Assembly (NCBI RefSeq): GCF_000022205.1
Contig: NC_012030.1
Location: 1 to 64,000, forward strand
DNA length: 64,000 bases
Reading direction: 5' to 3'
DNA from: Halorubrum lacusprofundi ATCC 49239
GTDB lineage: Archaea; Halobacteriota; Halobacteria; Halobacteriales; Haloferacaceae
The notes under the pieces are model-generated. The model ran no database searches, was not told the DNA's origin, and worked only from the letters and a program-made list of their open reading frames with translations. Positions within the stretch are counted from its first letter, which is position 1; each line of letters starts with the position of its first letter. Shown here one piece after another: positions 1 to 9,065 of the stretch. The translations under genes and the position numbers were made by a program.

Positions 1-2
1 CA

Positions 3-1025
3 CGTGTAGGCCAACTGTTGCGCCGCCTCTCAGGGATGGTCGCCAGTCTGCTCGGACTGTCGGTTCTCATCTTCGTCATCTCGCGGGTGCTGCCGGGGAA
101 TCCAGCCCGGTTGGCACTCGGCGCGATGGCCAGCGAGCAACAGGTCGAGCAGTTCGCCGCAGAGATGGGGCTCAACGGCCCCCTGTCGGCACAGTATATC
201 GAGTATATGCGCCGACTCCTCGTCGGCGATCTCGGCCAGAGCCTCCAGACGCGAAACCCAGTTGTGGAGGATCTCGTCACCAAACTGCCCGCGACGTTCG
301 AACTCATCTCGCTCGCCTTCGGGTTCATGGTCGTCCTCGGCATTCCGCTTGGGATCCTCGCTGCCCAGCACCGAGGCGGAGCCGTCGACAACGTCACTCG
401 GTTCTTCGCCTTTGCCACGGTGAGCGTGCCGAGTTTCCTCGTCGGCATCGTCTTCCAGCTCGTCTTCGGGTACTACCTCAACTGGTTTCCGATTACGGGT
501 CGCCTCTCGTCGGCGTACGGCGAGGAGGTCGTCCGGACGACTGGATTCATGCTCGTCGACACACTTCTTTCGGGATCGTTCGCCGCCCACGTCGACGCGT
601 GGGCACATCTCCTGTTGCCAGCGCTTGCGCTGTCGTTCAGCGGGATGGGACAGGTGATCCGTATCACGAGATCAAGCATGATAGACGTTGAAGGCAAAGA
701 CTACATCGAGGCGACACGGGCGTACGGACTCCCGTCGTGGCTGGTCGTCAACAAGTACTCGCTCAAAAACGCCTTCGTACCCACGCTCACGATTCTCGGG
801 CTGCAGTACGCGTGGCTACTCAGCGGCGCGTTCGTCATCGAAATCGTCTACTCGTGGCCCGGTGTTGCCAAGTACGGCGTCCAGTCGGTGTTGACCTCGG
901 ACGTGAACGCGATTGTCGGCGTAACGATGCTGATCGGCGTCGTGTTCGTCACAGTGAATCTGATCGTCGACGTGCTCGCCAGCGTTCTCGATCCGCGAGT
1001 CGGGCTTGCAGGTGACAACCGATGA
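3..1025 (+). CDS. ABC transporter permease, DppB/OppB type (5' end outside window)
   Basis: Inner-membrane permease of a peptide/nickel/opine-type ABC importer. The frame is open from base 3 and codes for a basic lead-in before the first hydrophobic helix, so the real start is probably upstream; a TTG at 18 is the only in-window start near the N-terminus. Several membrane segments are visible, starting with SLLGLSVLIFVISRVLPGNP, the usual first helix and periplasmic entry of DppB. The BPD_transp_1 loop (EATRAYGLPSWLVVNKYSLK) is near the C-terminus. The stop overlaps the next start (ATGA), so the two permeases are translationally coupled. The substrate cannot be read from the permease; the downstream hydrolases suggest a ureide or amide. 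The family call is sure, the start is not. Confidence 0.9.
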   Translation, partial: RVGQLLRRLSGMVASLLGLSVLIFVISRVLPGNPARLALGAMASEQQVEQFAAEMGLNGPLSAQYIEYMRRLLVGDLGQSLQTRNPVVEDLVTKLPATFELISLAFGFMVVLGIPLGILAAQHRGGAVDNVTRFFAFATVSVPSFLVGIVFQLVFGYYLNWFPITGRLSSAYGEEVVRTTGFMLVDTLLSGSFAAHVDAWAHLLLPALALSFSGMGQVIRITRSSMIDVEGKDYIEATRAYGLPSWLVVNKYSLKNAFVPTLTILGLQYAWLLSGAFVIEIVYSWPGVAKYGVQSVLTSDVNAIVGVTMLIGVVFVTVNLIVDVLASVLDPRVGLAGDNR

Positions 1026-1918
1026 GTAGCGAAACCTCGTCGCTCGATCGGTTCGTCTCGCCAGCGCGGCGCGAACTATGGTACCGTTCGTACCGCCGGT
1101 TCGCAAACCAGCCGATGAGCGTCGTTGGGCTCGTCATCGTTGTCGGGATCATTCTCGCTGCGGTGTTCGCGCCGTACATCGCACCCTACCCAGAGCACGC
1201 CGGTACCTTCACGGACTTCACCAACGCGTTCCAGCAGCCGAGTCTTGACCACCCCTTCGGCACGGACGATGTGGGTCGTGATATCTTCACTCGCGTCCTC
1301 TTCGGCTACCGAATCGCGCTGACTCTGGTTGCGGTCGTCTTGGGGATCGGCGTCCCTACTGGTGTCATGCTCGGTCTCGTCGCCGGCTACACGGGCGGCT
1401 GGATCGATACCATCATCATGCGGATTACAGACACGTTCCTCGCCATCCCGCCGCTCGTGTTGGCCCTTGCGATCGCCTCGGCGTTCGAGCCGACACTCGA
1501 AATCGCAATGTTCGCCATCGCGTCGCTGTGGTGGACGTGGTACGCACGGTTAGCCCGTGGCCTCGCGGCGAGTCAGGTCTCCGAGGAGTATATACAGGCG
1601 GCAAAAATCTCCGGTGCAAGCACGCCGCATATTCTCTTCCGTGAGATCCTCCCGAACTGTCTCTCACCGCTGTTGGTCAAGGCGACCCTTGATGCCGGTA
1701 TCGTCGTGCTCACGGGCGCATCGCTGTCGTTCATTGGTCTCGGGGTACAACCCCCGCGGCCCGGGCTCGGCACGATGGTCGCCAACGGCACACAGCACCT
1801 CCCGACGGAGTGGTGGATCACCGTACTGCCGGGATTCGCTATCTTCGTCCTCGTCATGGGGTTCAATATGCTCGGTGATGGGCTTCGTGACCTCTTCGAT
1901 GTGGAGGTCGAACAATGA
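1022..1918 (+). CDS. ABC transporter permease, DppC/OppC type
   Basis: Second permease of the importer, 298 residues, normal for DppC. After a short cytoplasmic lead comes the OppC_N-like helix (MSVVGLVIVVGIILAAVFAP), then the typical periplasmic HPFGTDDVGRDIFTRVLFG motif, five further helices, and the cytoplasmic coupling loop EEYIQAAKISGASTPHILFR. The start ATG overlaps the previous stop and its own stop overlaps the ATPase start at 1915. With the upstream permease it forms the membrane heterodimer. Confidence 0.93.
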   Translation: MSSETSSLDRFVSPARRELWYRSYRRFANQPMSVVGLVIVVGIILAAVFAPYIAPYPEHAGTFTDFTNAFQQPSLDHPFGTDDVGRDIFTRVLFGYRIALTLVAVVLGIGVPTGVMLGLVAGYTGGWIDTIIMRITDTFLAIPPLVLALAIASAFEPTLEIAMFAIASLWWTWYARLARGLAASQVSEEYIQAAKISGASTPHILFREILPNCLSPLLVKATLDAGIVVLTGASLSFIGLGVQPPRPGLGTMVANGTQHLPTEWWITVLPGFAIFVLVMGFNMLGDGLRDLFDVEVEQ

Positions 1919-3006
1919 GTCGAGATCCACTTCTTGATGTCACCGATCTCTCGGTCGGCTTCGACGGCTTCGATGGCTACGCCGACGTCGTCGGCAACGT
2001 CGACCTCCGGGTCGACCGCGGCGAGGTCGTCACCATCGTCGGCGAGACTGGCTGTGGAAAATCCGTCACGACAAAAGCCATCACCGGGCTGCTGGACGAG
2101 CCGCCGGCGCATGTCGACGGCAGCGTTGAGTTCGACGGGATGGATATCCGGGCGCTCTCGGACGCCGAACGGAACGACCTGAACGGCGACCGACTCGGGA
2201 TGATCTTCCAGAATCCCCTTTCGAGTCTCAACCCCGTGTTCACCGTCGGCGAGCAGCTCACCGACACCGCCCAGTTCGGCGGCAACAAGGATGGAGGCAT
2301 CCTCTCGTACTTCCGGCAGCGCCACAACAAGGCCGACCGCGAGGGTGCACGTGAACGCGTCTTGGAGATGCTTCGAGAGGTCCAGATGCCGGATCCCGAA
2401 GCAGTGATCGACAGCCACCCTTCGGAGCTTTCCGGCGGGATGCGCCAGCGGGCGCTCATCGCACAGGCACTGCTTAATGAGCCGGACCTACTTATCGCTG
2501 ATGAACCCGGATCCGCGCTTGACGTTACCGTCCATGACCGGATCCTCTCGCTGCTCACGGACATCATCGAAGAACGGGACATGAGCATCCTGATGATCAC
2601 CCACGACCTCGGCGTCGCCCGTGAAATAAGCGATCGCATCTACATCATGTATGGTGGCCGTATCGTCGAGGCAGCGCCGACCGAGGAGATCTTCGAAGAC
2701 GCACGCCACCCCTACACGCAGGGACTTATCGCATCCATTCCACGGCTCTCGGGTACACAGATGGCCAGCGGTATCGACGGCTCTGTGCCGGAGTACACCG
2801 ATCCACCGTCTGGCTGTCGCTTCCATCCACGCTGTCCGTATGCTGACGATGACTGCCGCGGTGCGGAGCCGTCACGCACGTCGTTCGGCTCGGACTCCCA
2901 TGCAGTCTGTGTCCGCCACAGCGACGACGGCCCGACTCCGACGATCGAGGGAACCAAGCACCGACTGATGACGAACGAGGCTGACGGGACGGAGGAAGAC
3001 CCATGA
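1915..3006 (+). CDS. ABC transporter ATP-binding protein, DppD/OppD type
   Basis: First ATPase of the importer, 363 residues. Walker A GETGCGKS lies around residues 43-50, the Q-loop at QNPLSSLNP, the signature LSGGMRQRA near 172 and Walker B LLIADEP with the following switch His in MITHDLG. The C-terminal oligopeptide/dipeptide extension is present with its cysteine cluster (CRFHPRCPYADDDC), typical of OppD/OppF proteins and able to hold an iron-sulphur centre in some members. An insertion of about 25 residues (GGNKDGGILSYFRQRHNK) lies after the Q-loop, as often in haloarchaeal members. It is coupled to both neighbours by 4-base overlaps. Confidence 0.93.
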   Translation: MSRDPLLDVTDLSVGFDGFDGYADVVGNVDLRVDRGEVVTIVGETGCGKSVTTKAITGLLDEPPAHVDGSVEFDGMDIRALSDAERNDLNGDRLGMIFQNPLSSLNPVFTVGEQLTDTAQFGGNKDGGILSYFRQRHNKADREGARERVLEMLREVQMPDPEAVIDSHPSELSGGMRQRALIAQALLNEPDLLIADEPGSALDVTVHDRILSLLTDIIEERDMSILMITHDLGVAREISDRIYIMYGGRIVEAAPTEEIFEDARHPYTQGLIASIPRLSGTQMASGIDGSVPEYTDPPSGCRFHPRCPYADDDCRGAEPSRTSFGSDSHAVCVRHSDDGPTPTIEGTKHRLMTNEADGTEEDP

Positions 3007-4031
3007 CAGCGCCCGTTCTCGAGGTGAAATGCCTCAAAAAATACTTCGAATCGAGTGGCTGGTTCAGCGATGATCCACCGGCGAAAGCAGTCGACGGGGT
3101 CTCATTCAGTATCGAAGAGGGCGAGACGCTCGCGCTCATCGGGGAGTCCGGAAGCGGGAAGTCGACGATTGCCAAGACGATTATCGACATCCACGAGACG
3201 ACGGATGGCCTCATCCGGTACCAAGGAGAGGACATCACGAATCCGATCTCGGACCAAATGGAGACGATTCGTTCGGACATCCAGCTCGTGTTTCAGGATC
3301 CGACGTCGTGTCTGAACCCACGGCGAACGATTCGGAAGACACTCTTGGTACCACTGAAAGCCACCGGCGTTCCGACGGAGAACCGAGAGGCACGCGTAAG
3401 CGAGATGCTCGAACGAGTTGGACTCACCGACGAGTACCTCCATAAGTATCCACACGAACTGAGCGGCGGACAGAAACAGCGTGTCAACATTGCGCGGGCA
3501 CTCGCTGTCGAGCCGAAACTCCTGATCCTCGACGAGCCCACGAGCGCACTCGACGTCTCGGTGCAAGCCAAGATCATCAACCTGCTCGATGACTTACAGG
3601 ATGAACTCGATCTGACCTACCTGTTCATTACACACGACCTCTCGCTCGTCAGGAATTTCGCTGACGAGACGGCCGTGATGTACCTCGGTAAGATCCAAGA
3701 ACAGGGACCAACCGAAGAGATATTCGAGTCTCCACGGCACCCCTACACGCGCGCACTTCTCTCGTCCATTCCCGTGACATCGGAACGCGACGAGGCGTAC
3801 AGACCTGAGAGTGAACCGCTACGCGGTGAAGTCCCGAGCCCACGGGATGTCCCGTCTGGTTGTCGGCTTCACCCACGCTGTCCGCATGCCACGGATGAAT
3901 GTTCGATGCACGATCCAGAGACACAGTCTATAGACGATGTTGATATTACCTGTATAGCGTATGAAGACGACACCGACGGATTCGACGCGCTCCTCGACGG
4001 CACGAACGACACGCCGGGGGGCTCTCCATGA
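3003..4031 (+). CDS. ABC transporter ATP-binding protein, DppF/OppF type
   Basis: Second ATPase, 342 residues. Walker A GESGSGKS, Q-loop FQDPTSCLNP, signature LSGGQKQRV, Walker B LLILDEP and the H-loop FITHDLS are all intact. The C-terminal oligopeptide-type domain ends with the cysteine motif CRLHPRCPHATDEC. It pairs with the preceding ATPase as a heterodimer on the two permeases. The stop overlaps the amidohydrolase start at 4028, so transporter and catabolic enzymes lie in one transcription unit. Confidence 0.93.
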   Translation: MTAPVLEVKCLKKYFESSGWFSDDPPAKAVDGVSFSIEEGETLALIGESGSGKSTIAKTIIDIHETTDGLIRYQGEDITNPISDQMETIRSDIQLVFQDPTSCLNPRRTIRKTLLVPLKATGVPTENREARVSEMLERVGLTDEYLHKYPHELSGGQKQRVNIARALAVEPKLLILDEPTSALDVSVQAKIINLLDDLQDELDLTYLFITHDLSLVRNFADETAVMYLGKIQEQGPTEEIFESPRHPYTRALLSSIPVTSERDEAYRPESEPLRGEVPSPRDVPSGCRLHPRCPHATDECSMHDPETQSIDDVDITCIAYEDDTDGFDALLDGTNDTPGGSP

Positions 4032-5440
4032 GTGTCGACCTGAACGTCGTTGGAGGAACACTCGCGACGGTCGACGGAACCCTCGATGCCGGGTTTTCGG
4101 TCGACGACGGAACGATCGTTGCGGTCGGCAGCCGGGACAGGCTCCCGCAGGCAGACCGAACGCTCGACGTCGACGGGCTGTTCGTCCTTCCGGGCATCGT
4201 CGACCCACACGTCCACATAGACGGGTTCAACTCCATCGACACCTACGAAACTGGAACGGCCGCTGCTGCGAGTGGGGGCATCACGACCGTCATTAATTTC
4301 GCATGGCAGACGTGGACTGGAGAGCGTGAATCCGAGGCCGATGGCTCCGTCTGGGCAGACGAGGGGGCTTTGCTCGAGGCTATCGAGCGTCAGAAGCGGA
4401 AGGCCACGGGAGCCTACGTCGACTACGGACTCCATGCCACTGTGACGGCCGAAGACTGGTCGGTGTTCGACGAGTTCGACGCTGTTGTCGACGCCGGTAT
4501 CCCCTCGTTCAAATTCTTCACTGCCTACGACATCGGTGTCTCGAACGGCTTCCTACGACTTGCGTTCGAGCGGCTCGCCGACCTCGACGCGGTGGCCGTC
4601 CTTCACACTGAGGACGCTTCTGTCTGTCAAGCGTTGACTGACAAGCAGCGTCAGGACAGTCGTGATTCTCCGCCTGACTATCCGGACGCACGCCCGGACT
4701 ACGCGGAGGCAATGGCGCTCTCTGATGCCGTTGCACTCGCCGAAGCAACTGACTGCAAGTACTATGGCATCCACACGTCATCCCGTGCGGCTGCCGAGGA
4801 ACTCGTTGCCGTTCAAGAAGACGGGAGCCAATTCCGTGGGGAGACATGCACACACTACGCAACACTAACCCAGGACGCGTACACCGAGCAGGGTTCGCTT
4901 GCGCTCCAGTCGCCGCCGCTTCGAACCGCGGACGACGTTGACGCGATGTTCCAGTACCTGCGAGACGGATCGTTGGGTGTTGTTTCGACGGACCATGTCG
5001 CCTCGACACGGGAGGAAAAGGCGGTCGACGACTGGTGGGATTGTTCGTTCGGTGTGAACAGCCTACAGACGAGTTTACCAATCTTCCACGACGAGGCCGT
5101 CAATCAACGAGGACACAGCTACGCGTTTCTTGTCCGTGCGATGGCCGCAGCACCAGCCCAAACCTTCGGTCTCCCGAAGAAGGGTCGACTCGCGGTCGGT
5201 GCAGATGCCGACTTCGTCGTCTTCGATCCCACCGAGAGCTACACCATCACGGCCGATGACAACGCCTCGCGTGCCGACTACTCGATCTATGAGGGCCGAG
5301 AGGTGACTGGGCGTGTAAAACAGACGTACCTCCGGGGGGACCTCGTCGCAGACGAGTCGGGTATCGTCGTCGACCGGGGCCACGGAGAATTCCGCGAACG
5401 GGAGGTCCCGCAGTGGGGTCCACAAGAGGGCCACGTATGA
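4028..5440 (+). CDS. Dihydropyrimidinase / hydantoinase-family amidohydrolase
   Basis: Zinc-dependent cyclic amide hydrolase, 470 residues. The binuclear-metal ligands of the urease superfamily are visible: HVH at residues 61-63, the lysine expected to be carboxylated at 162 (SFKFF), His 193 (VLHTED), His 249 (GIHTSS) and Asp 322 (STDHV). This fits dihydropyrimidinase, D-hydantoinase or allantoinase, which open a cyclic ureide to an N-carbamoyl acid. The next gene encodes the matching N-carbamoyl hydrolase, which supports that pathway; the ring substrate (hydantoin, dihydrouracil or allantoin) cannot be chosen from sequence alone. Start and stop overlap both neighbours by 4 bases. Confidence 0.88.
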   Translation: MSVDLNVVGGTLATVDGTLDAGFSVDDGTIVAVGSRDRLPQADRTLDVDGLFVLPGIVDPHVHIDGFNSIDTYETGTAAAASGGITTVINFAWQTWTGERESEADGSVWADEGALLEAIERQKRKATGAYVDYGLHATVTAEDWSVFDEFDAVVDAGIPSFKFFTAYDIGVSNGFLRLAFERLADLDAVAVLHTEDASVCQALTDKQRQDSRDSPPDYPDARPDYAEAMALSDAVALAEATDCKYYGIHTSSRAAAEELVAVQEDGSQFRGETCTHYATLTQDAYTEQGSLALQSPPLRTADDVDAMFQYLRDGSLGVVSTDHVASTREEKAVDDWWDCSFGVNSLQTSLPIFHDEAVNQRGHSYAFLVRAMAAAPAQTFGLPKKGRLAVGADADFVVFDPTESYTITADDNASRADYSIYEGREVTGRVKQTYLRGDLVADESGIVVDRGHGEFREREVPQWGPQEGHV

Positions 5441-6732
5441 GCGCTGATCTGCCTGTCGACGGCGACAGACTCCGTCAAGACATCGAGCGAACGGCGGAGT
5501 TCGGTGCGGTCGAATCGGACGACGGACGCGGCCGGACAGCACTCCCCGCCGATGAGGCAAACGGTCAAGCTCGTGATTACCTCGTCGACCAACTCGAAGC
5601 CGCTGGACTCGATATTCGTATCGACGCCGTCGGCAACATCGCTGGTCGGTGGACGCCGCCGAGCGCCGACTCGGATGCAGCAGCCGTCGCCGCCGGCAGC
5701 CATCTCGACTCAGTCCCTCGCGGCGGCATCTTTGATGGCCCGCTCGGGGTGTTCGCGGCACTGGAAGGTGTCCGCGCGATACAGGAGAGTACTCTCGAAC
5801 CCACACGTCCGATTGAGGTCGTCTGCTTTACGGGCGAAGAGGGAACGCGGTTCGCCGATGGCGTCCTCGGGTCGACCGTGGCGACAGGCAAGCGGAGTGT
5901 CGGCGAGATGCTCACGATGACTGATGGTACCGTGACACTCGAAACGGCGCTTCAAAATGTCGGATACCACGGGACCGACCGCATCGATGCAAGCGAGTGG
6001 GACACGTGGCTCGAACTCCACATCGAGCAGACGACGCGCCTCAGAGACGCTGGTATTCCGCTTGGCATCGTCACCGACATCACCGGTACCGCACGCTGCC
6101 ACGTTACCATCGAGGGGGAACCCGACCACTCCGGCACGACGTCCATGTCCGAACGGCGAGACGCGCTCGCGGCCGCGAGTGAACTCGTTCTCGCTGTCGA
6201 GAGCTGTGCAAGTGATATGGCTGCCGAGGGTACTGGCACTGCTGTCGGTACCGTGGGCCATCTCAGCGTCGATCCGAACACGGTCAATGTCGTCCCTGGC
6301 GGGGTATCGCTCCGAATCGACCTCCGGTCGACCGATCGACCCGAGATCAAGACTCAGCTCGATACGGTTCGAGACTCGTTGGCCGATATCGAAGCCCAGA
6401 GGGACCTGTCGACCACGTTCGATTGTACGTACGACATCCCACCAACCCCACTTTCGGAACGCTGTAGGCGGACGGTCGCAGACGCCGCCCACGACCAAGG
6501 CGTCGAGACGACTTCCGTGTACTCCGGTGCGGGCCACGACACCATGCAAGTCGCCGACGTCACCGACGCCGCACTTCTCTTTGTCGCCTCCCAGAACGGC
6601 CATTCACACTCCCCGAAGGAGCGCGCTGACTGGGACGACTGCACCACCGCAACGCGTGTCCTTGCTGACTCGCTTGCACGACTCGCATCGACCAACGATC
6701 AACGACCACTAAATCCACAAGACAAATGTTAG
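5437..6732 (+). CDS. M20-family Zn hydrolase, N-carbamoyl-amino-acid / ureidopropionase / allantoate amidohydrolase type
   Basis: Cytoplasmic metal-dependent amidohydrolase, 431 residues from the ATG at 5437. That start overlaps the previous stop as ATGA, so it is preferred over an in-frame GTG 24 bases earlier. Visible are AAGSHLDSVPRGGIFDGPLG with metal ligands His 89 and Asp 100, the catalytic TGEEGTRF pair (Glu 134-135), the lid/dimer domain with HSGTTSM, and the C-terminal metal histidine in QNGHSHSPKE. The family releases ammonia and CO2 from N-carbamoyl amino acids, ureidopropionate or allantoate. Downstream of a cyclic amidohydrolase it should complete ring degradation. Confidence 0.88.
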   Translation: MSADLPVDGDRLRQDIERTAEFGAVESDDGRGRTALPADEANGQARDYLVDQLEAAGLDIRIDAVGNIAGRWTPPSADSDAAAVAAGSHLDSVPRGGIFDGPLGVFAALEGVRAIQESTLEPTRPIEVVCFTGEEGTRFADGVLGSTVATGKRSVGEMLTMTDGTVTLETALQNVGYHGTDRIDASEWDTWLELHIEQTTRLRDAGIPLGIVTDITGTARCHVTIEGEPDHSGTTSMSERRDALAAASELVLAVESCASDMAAEGTGTAVGTVGHLSVDPNTVNVVPGGVSLRIDLRSTDRPEIKTQLDTVRDSLADIEAQRDLSTTFDCTYDIPPTPLSERCRRTVADAAHDQGVETTSVYSGAGHDTMQVADVTDAALLFVASQNGHSHSPKERADWDDCTTATRVLADSLARLASTNDQRPLNPQDKC

Positions 6733-7142
6733 AAATCGAAATCGATAACACGACGTTCACAGCCGAACTGCACGAAGACCACGCCCCGGATTCCGTCGCG
6801 GCAGTCCGCGACTTTCTCCCACTTACCTCGGAGTTGATGCACGTTCGGTGGAGCGGCATCGCGACCTGGATCAACATCGACGAGATCGAGCTGCCGGAGG
6901 TTCCACGAGAGAACCACACTGTCTATCCCTCACGGGGTGACCTCTTGCTCTACCCTGGCTATTGTAACGAACAGGAAATCCTCGTTCCTTGTGGTCCGAC
7001 ATGTTTCAAGAGCCCAGCCGGAGAACTTGCCGGCAACCATTTCGCAACGATCGACGCGACAGCTGAAGAACTCAAACAAATAGAAGAGTCGACGCTCCGT
7101 GATGGCGTTCTTGATGTAACCATCCGGGAGGTGGCAGAATGA
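6726..7142 (+). CDS. DUF3830 (cyclophilin-like fold) protein
   Basis: 138 residues, recognisable as the DUF3830 family, small proteins with a cyclophilin-like barrel and no established activity. Family-like stretches are SELMHVRWSGIATWI near residue 37 and the central SRGDLLLYPGY. The gene overlaps the amidohydrolase before it by 7 bases and the dehydrogenase after it by 4, so it is an integral operon member. Family members often sit beside hydantoinase- or amidase-type genes. A chaperone, isomerase or racemase-like role is possible but not shown; a hydantoin or carbamoyl-amino-acid racemase role would suit the context but is a guess. Confidence 0.75.
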   Translation: MLEIEIDNTTFTAELHEDHAPDSVAAVRDFLPLTSELMHVRWSGIATWINIDEIELPEVPRENHTVYPSRGDLLLYPGYCNEQEILVPCGPTCFKSPAGELAGNHFATIDATAEELKQIEESTLRDGVLDVTIREVAE

Positions 7143-8056
7143 CCGACGTCGTCGTCCTCCATCACAAGATCCATGGCCTCGATCCGAATGACTACGCCGA
7201 GACCATCCGCCAATCCCGTCCCGATCTTGATGTCGTCGTTGCTCGCACACCCGAAGAAGAGCGTACGTATCTCGCAGAAGCGACGGTTGCGACCGGCTAC
7301 CAGATAGATTCGGACCTCGTCACGGCATCCGAGACCCTTGAGTTGTTCGCGTGTACGTTCGCTGGCATCGGCCACCTTCCCCTTGAGGCGCTCGAAGCGG
7401 CGGACGTAACTGTGACGAACGCATCCGGAGTCCACGGGCCAAATGTCGCCGAGCAAGTGTTAGGGTACGTCCTGTCCGACGTTCGAAACCTCCGCCGTGC
7501 GTGGGAGCAAAACGAGCGCGGAGAATGGAACCATTTCCAAGGCGGGGAACTCCGTGGGTCGACGGCAACCGTCGTGGGCATGGGACCTATCGGGAAGGAG
7601 ATTATCGCCCGTTTCAACGATTTCGGTGTCGAAACGATCGGTGTCCGTTACACTCCTGAGAAGGGTGGCAATGCCGACGATGTTGTTGGATTCGAGGGAA
7701 CGCTTGATGCCGCCGCCCGCAGCGACTACCTCGTGCTCGCGTGTCCGTTGACCGAAACGACAGAGGGACTCGTCGACGAACAAGTGTTTGGTGCACTCTC
7801 GACGGACGCAATGCTCGTCAATATTGCCCGTGGTCAAGTGGTCGACACGGACGCGTTGGTGTCAGCACTGCGTGGCAACGATATTCGGAGTGCAGCCCTC
7901 GATGTCACAGACCCCGAGCCACTGCCTGTTGATCATCCGCTTTGGTCTCTCAGTAACTGTCTCATCACACCGCACAACGCGGGGCATACCCCTGAGTACT
8001 GGAGCCGCTGTACGGGAATCCTTGATGACGCTATTGACGAAACCTCGCTCGGTTAG
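7139..8056 (+). CDS. D-2-hydroxyacid dehydrogenase (NAD-dependent)
   Basis: 305 residues of the D-isomer-specific 2-hydroxyacid dehydrogenase family. The Rossmann glycine motif VVGMGPIGKEI is around residues 143-153. The substrate-binding Arg is in NIARGQVVD, the catalytic Glu in DVTDPEPLP and the His in ITPHNAGHT, so the active site is complete. The reaction interconverts a 2-keto acid and a D-2-hydroxy acid. It is the last gene of the operon (ATGA overlap with the DUF3830 gene); it may reduce a keto acid from ureide breakdown. The exact substrate is not visible. Confidence 0.88.
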   Translation: MTDVVVLHHKIHGLDPNDYAETIRQSRPDLDVVVARTPEEERTYLAEATVATGYQIDSDLVTASETLELFACTFAGIGHLPLEALEAADVTVTNASGVHGPNVAEQVLGYVLSDVRNLRRAWEQNERGEWNHFQGGELRGSTATVVGMGPIGKEIIARFNDFGVETIGVRYTPEKGGNADDVVGFEGTLDAAARSDYLVLACPLTETTEGLVDEQVFGALSTDAMLVNIARGQVVDTDALVSALRGNDIRSAALDVTDPEPLPVDHPLWSLSNCLITPHNAGHTPEYWSRCTGILDDAIDETSLG

Positions 8057-8178
8057 TGGATAAAGACGTCACAGTCGACCGGAATTCAGCGCCGTTGCGT
8101 TCGCGGCAGTATGCCTACAAGCCTTTTACAGTTGGTACGATCCGCTCCTCCGATGACCAGCCGCCAGACGGGTGTATT

Positions 8179-8901
8179 TTATTTATTCCCCCTCCGTTCG
8201 CCGACTGTATTCCGTAGCGTGCCGATGCCCTCATACGAGATCTCAATCTTGTCACCTGGCTCAATTAGACCTGGGTTTGCCGGGCTTCCAAAGGCGATAA
8301 CATCGCCGGGGTGGAGTGTGAAGCGTTCGGAGAGAAAAGAGATAACTTCTCGGGGTTTGAACAGCATCAAATCAGTGTTTGAGTTTTGCCGTTCTTCATC
8401 ATTAATTAACGTTTGCATATCGAGCCCGACCGGATCGAGATCAGTCTCGATCCACGGCCCAAGTGGGCCTGATCCGTTGAAGGCTTTCCGCGCTGTTCGT
8501 CCGGGTTGGTCGAGTGCATCCACGTCGTTCAGAATCGTGTATCCACGGAGGATGTCGTCGACGTCATCCTCCGTGACGTTCTCACAGCGTTCACCGATGA
8601 CCGCCGCAAGTTCACCGGCATATGTGAGTTCATCGGAGAAGGAAGGATACGGAATCGGGGTCTCAGGTGGGTGTGTTGACACGGAAGGTTTTATGAAGAA
8701 ATCGGGCTCACTCGGCCGCTCATACTCCATCTGGTCAAGCGTTGCCGCATAGTTCCGACCGACACAGTACATCGTCGTGGGACGAACAGGCGCGAGAAGA
8801 TTACCATCGATATCATAGACCTCTGTCTCTGTTTTGAGAGCCCCCTCCTCGTATGTGCCCCCGACAATCCCCTCTGACGTTTGAGCGCGAGCAAGTCGCA
8901 T
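8179..8901 (-). CDS. Fumarylacetoacetate hydrolase-family protein
   Basis: Cytoplasmic FAH-fold enzyme, 240 residues from the ATG at 8901, chosen because MRLARAQTSEGIVGG is the normal family N-terminus; an in-frame extension to 8961 looks non-native. Core motifs are VGRNYAATLDQM, SEPDFFIKPS, a YAGELAAVIGE segment, GSGPLGPWIET and LHPGDVIAFGSPA. Family members hydrolyse C-C bonds or act on oxaloacetate-like keto acids using a metal held by an E-x-E pair and an Asp. Here the first position of the pair is Ala (AGEL instead of E-x-EL), so metal binding may differ. It converges with the ureide operon, which suggests but does not prove a link. Confidence 0.82.
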   Translation of the reverse strand: MRLARAQTSEGIVGGTYEEGALKTETEVYDIDGNLLAPVRPTTMYCVGRNYAATLDQMEYERPSEPDFFIKPSVSTHPPETPIPYPSFSDELTYAGELAAVIGERCENVTEDDVDDILRGYTILNDVDALDQPGRTARKAFNGSGPLGPWIETDLDPVGLDMQTLINDEERQNSNTDLMLFKPREVISFLSERFTLHPGDVIAFGSPANPGLIEPGDKIEISYEGIGTLRNTVGERRGNK

Positions 8902-9065
8902 ACTCAAAGGGTATTGGGCCGGCCGTAAGAAGACTCGCACAGCGGTGAATCTCTTTGTCATTTATCATATAGACTACACAAGTCTGGAACTCCTTACGCG
9001 GGTAATGCGAGAACCCGATTAGAATTTCATCTATTGAAAATATCATAGATAATATACAAAACACA

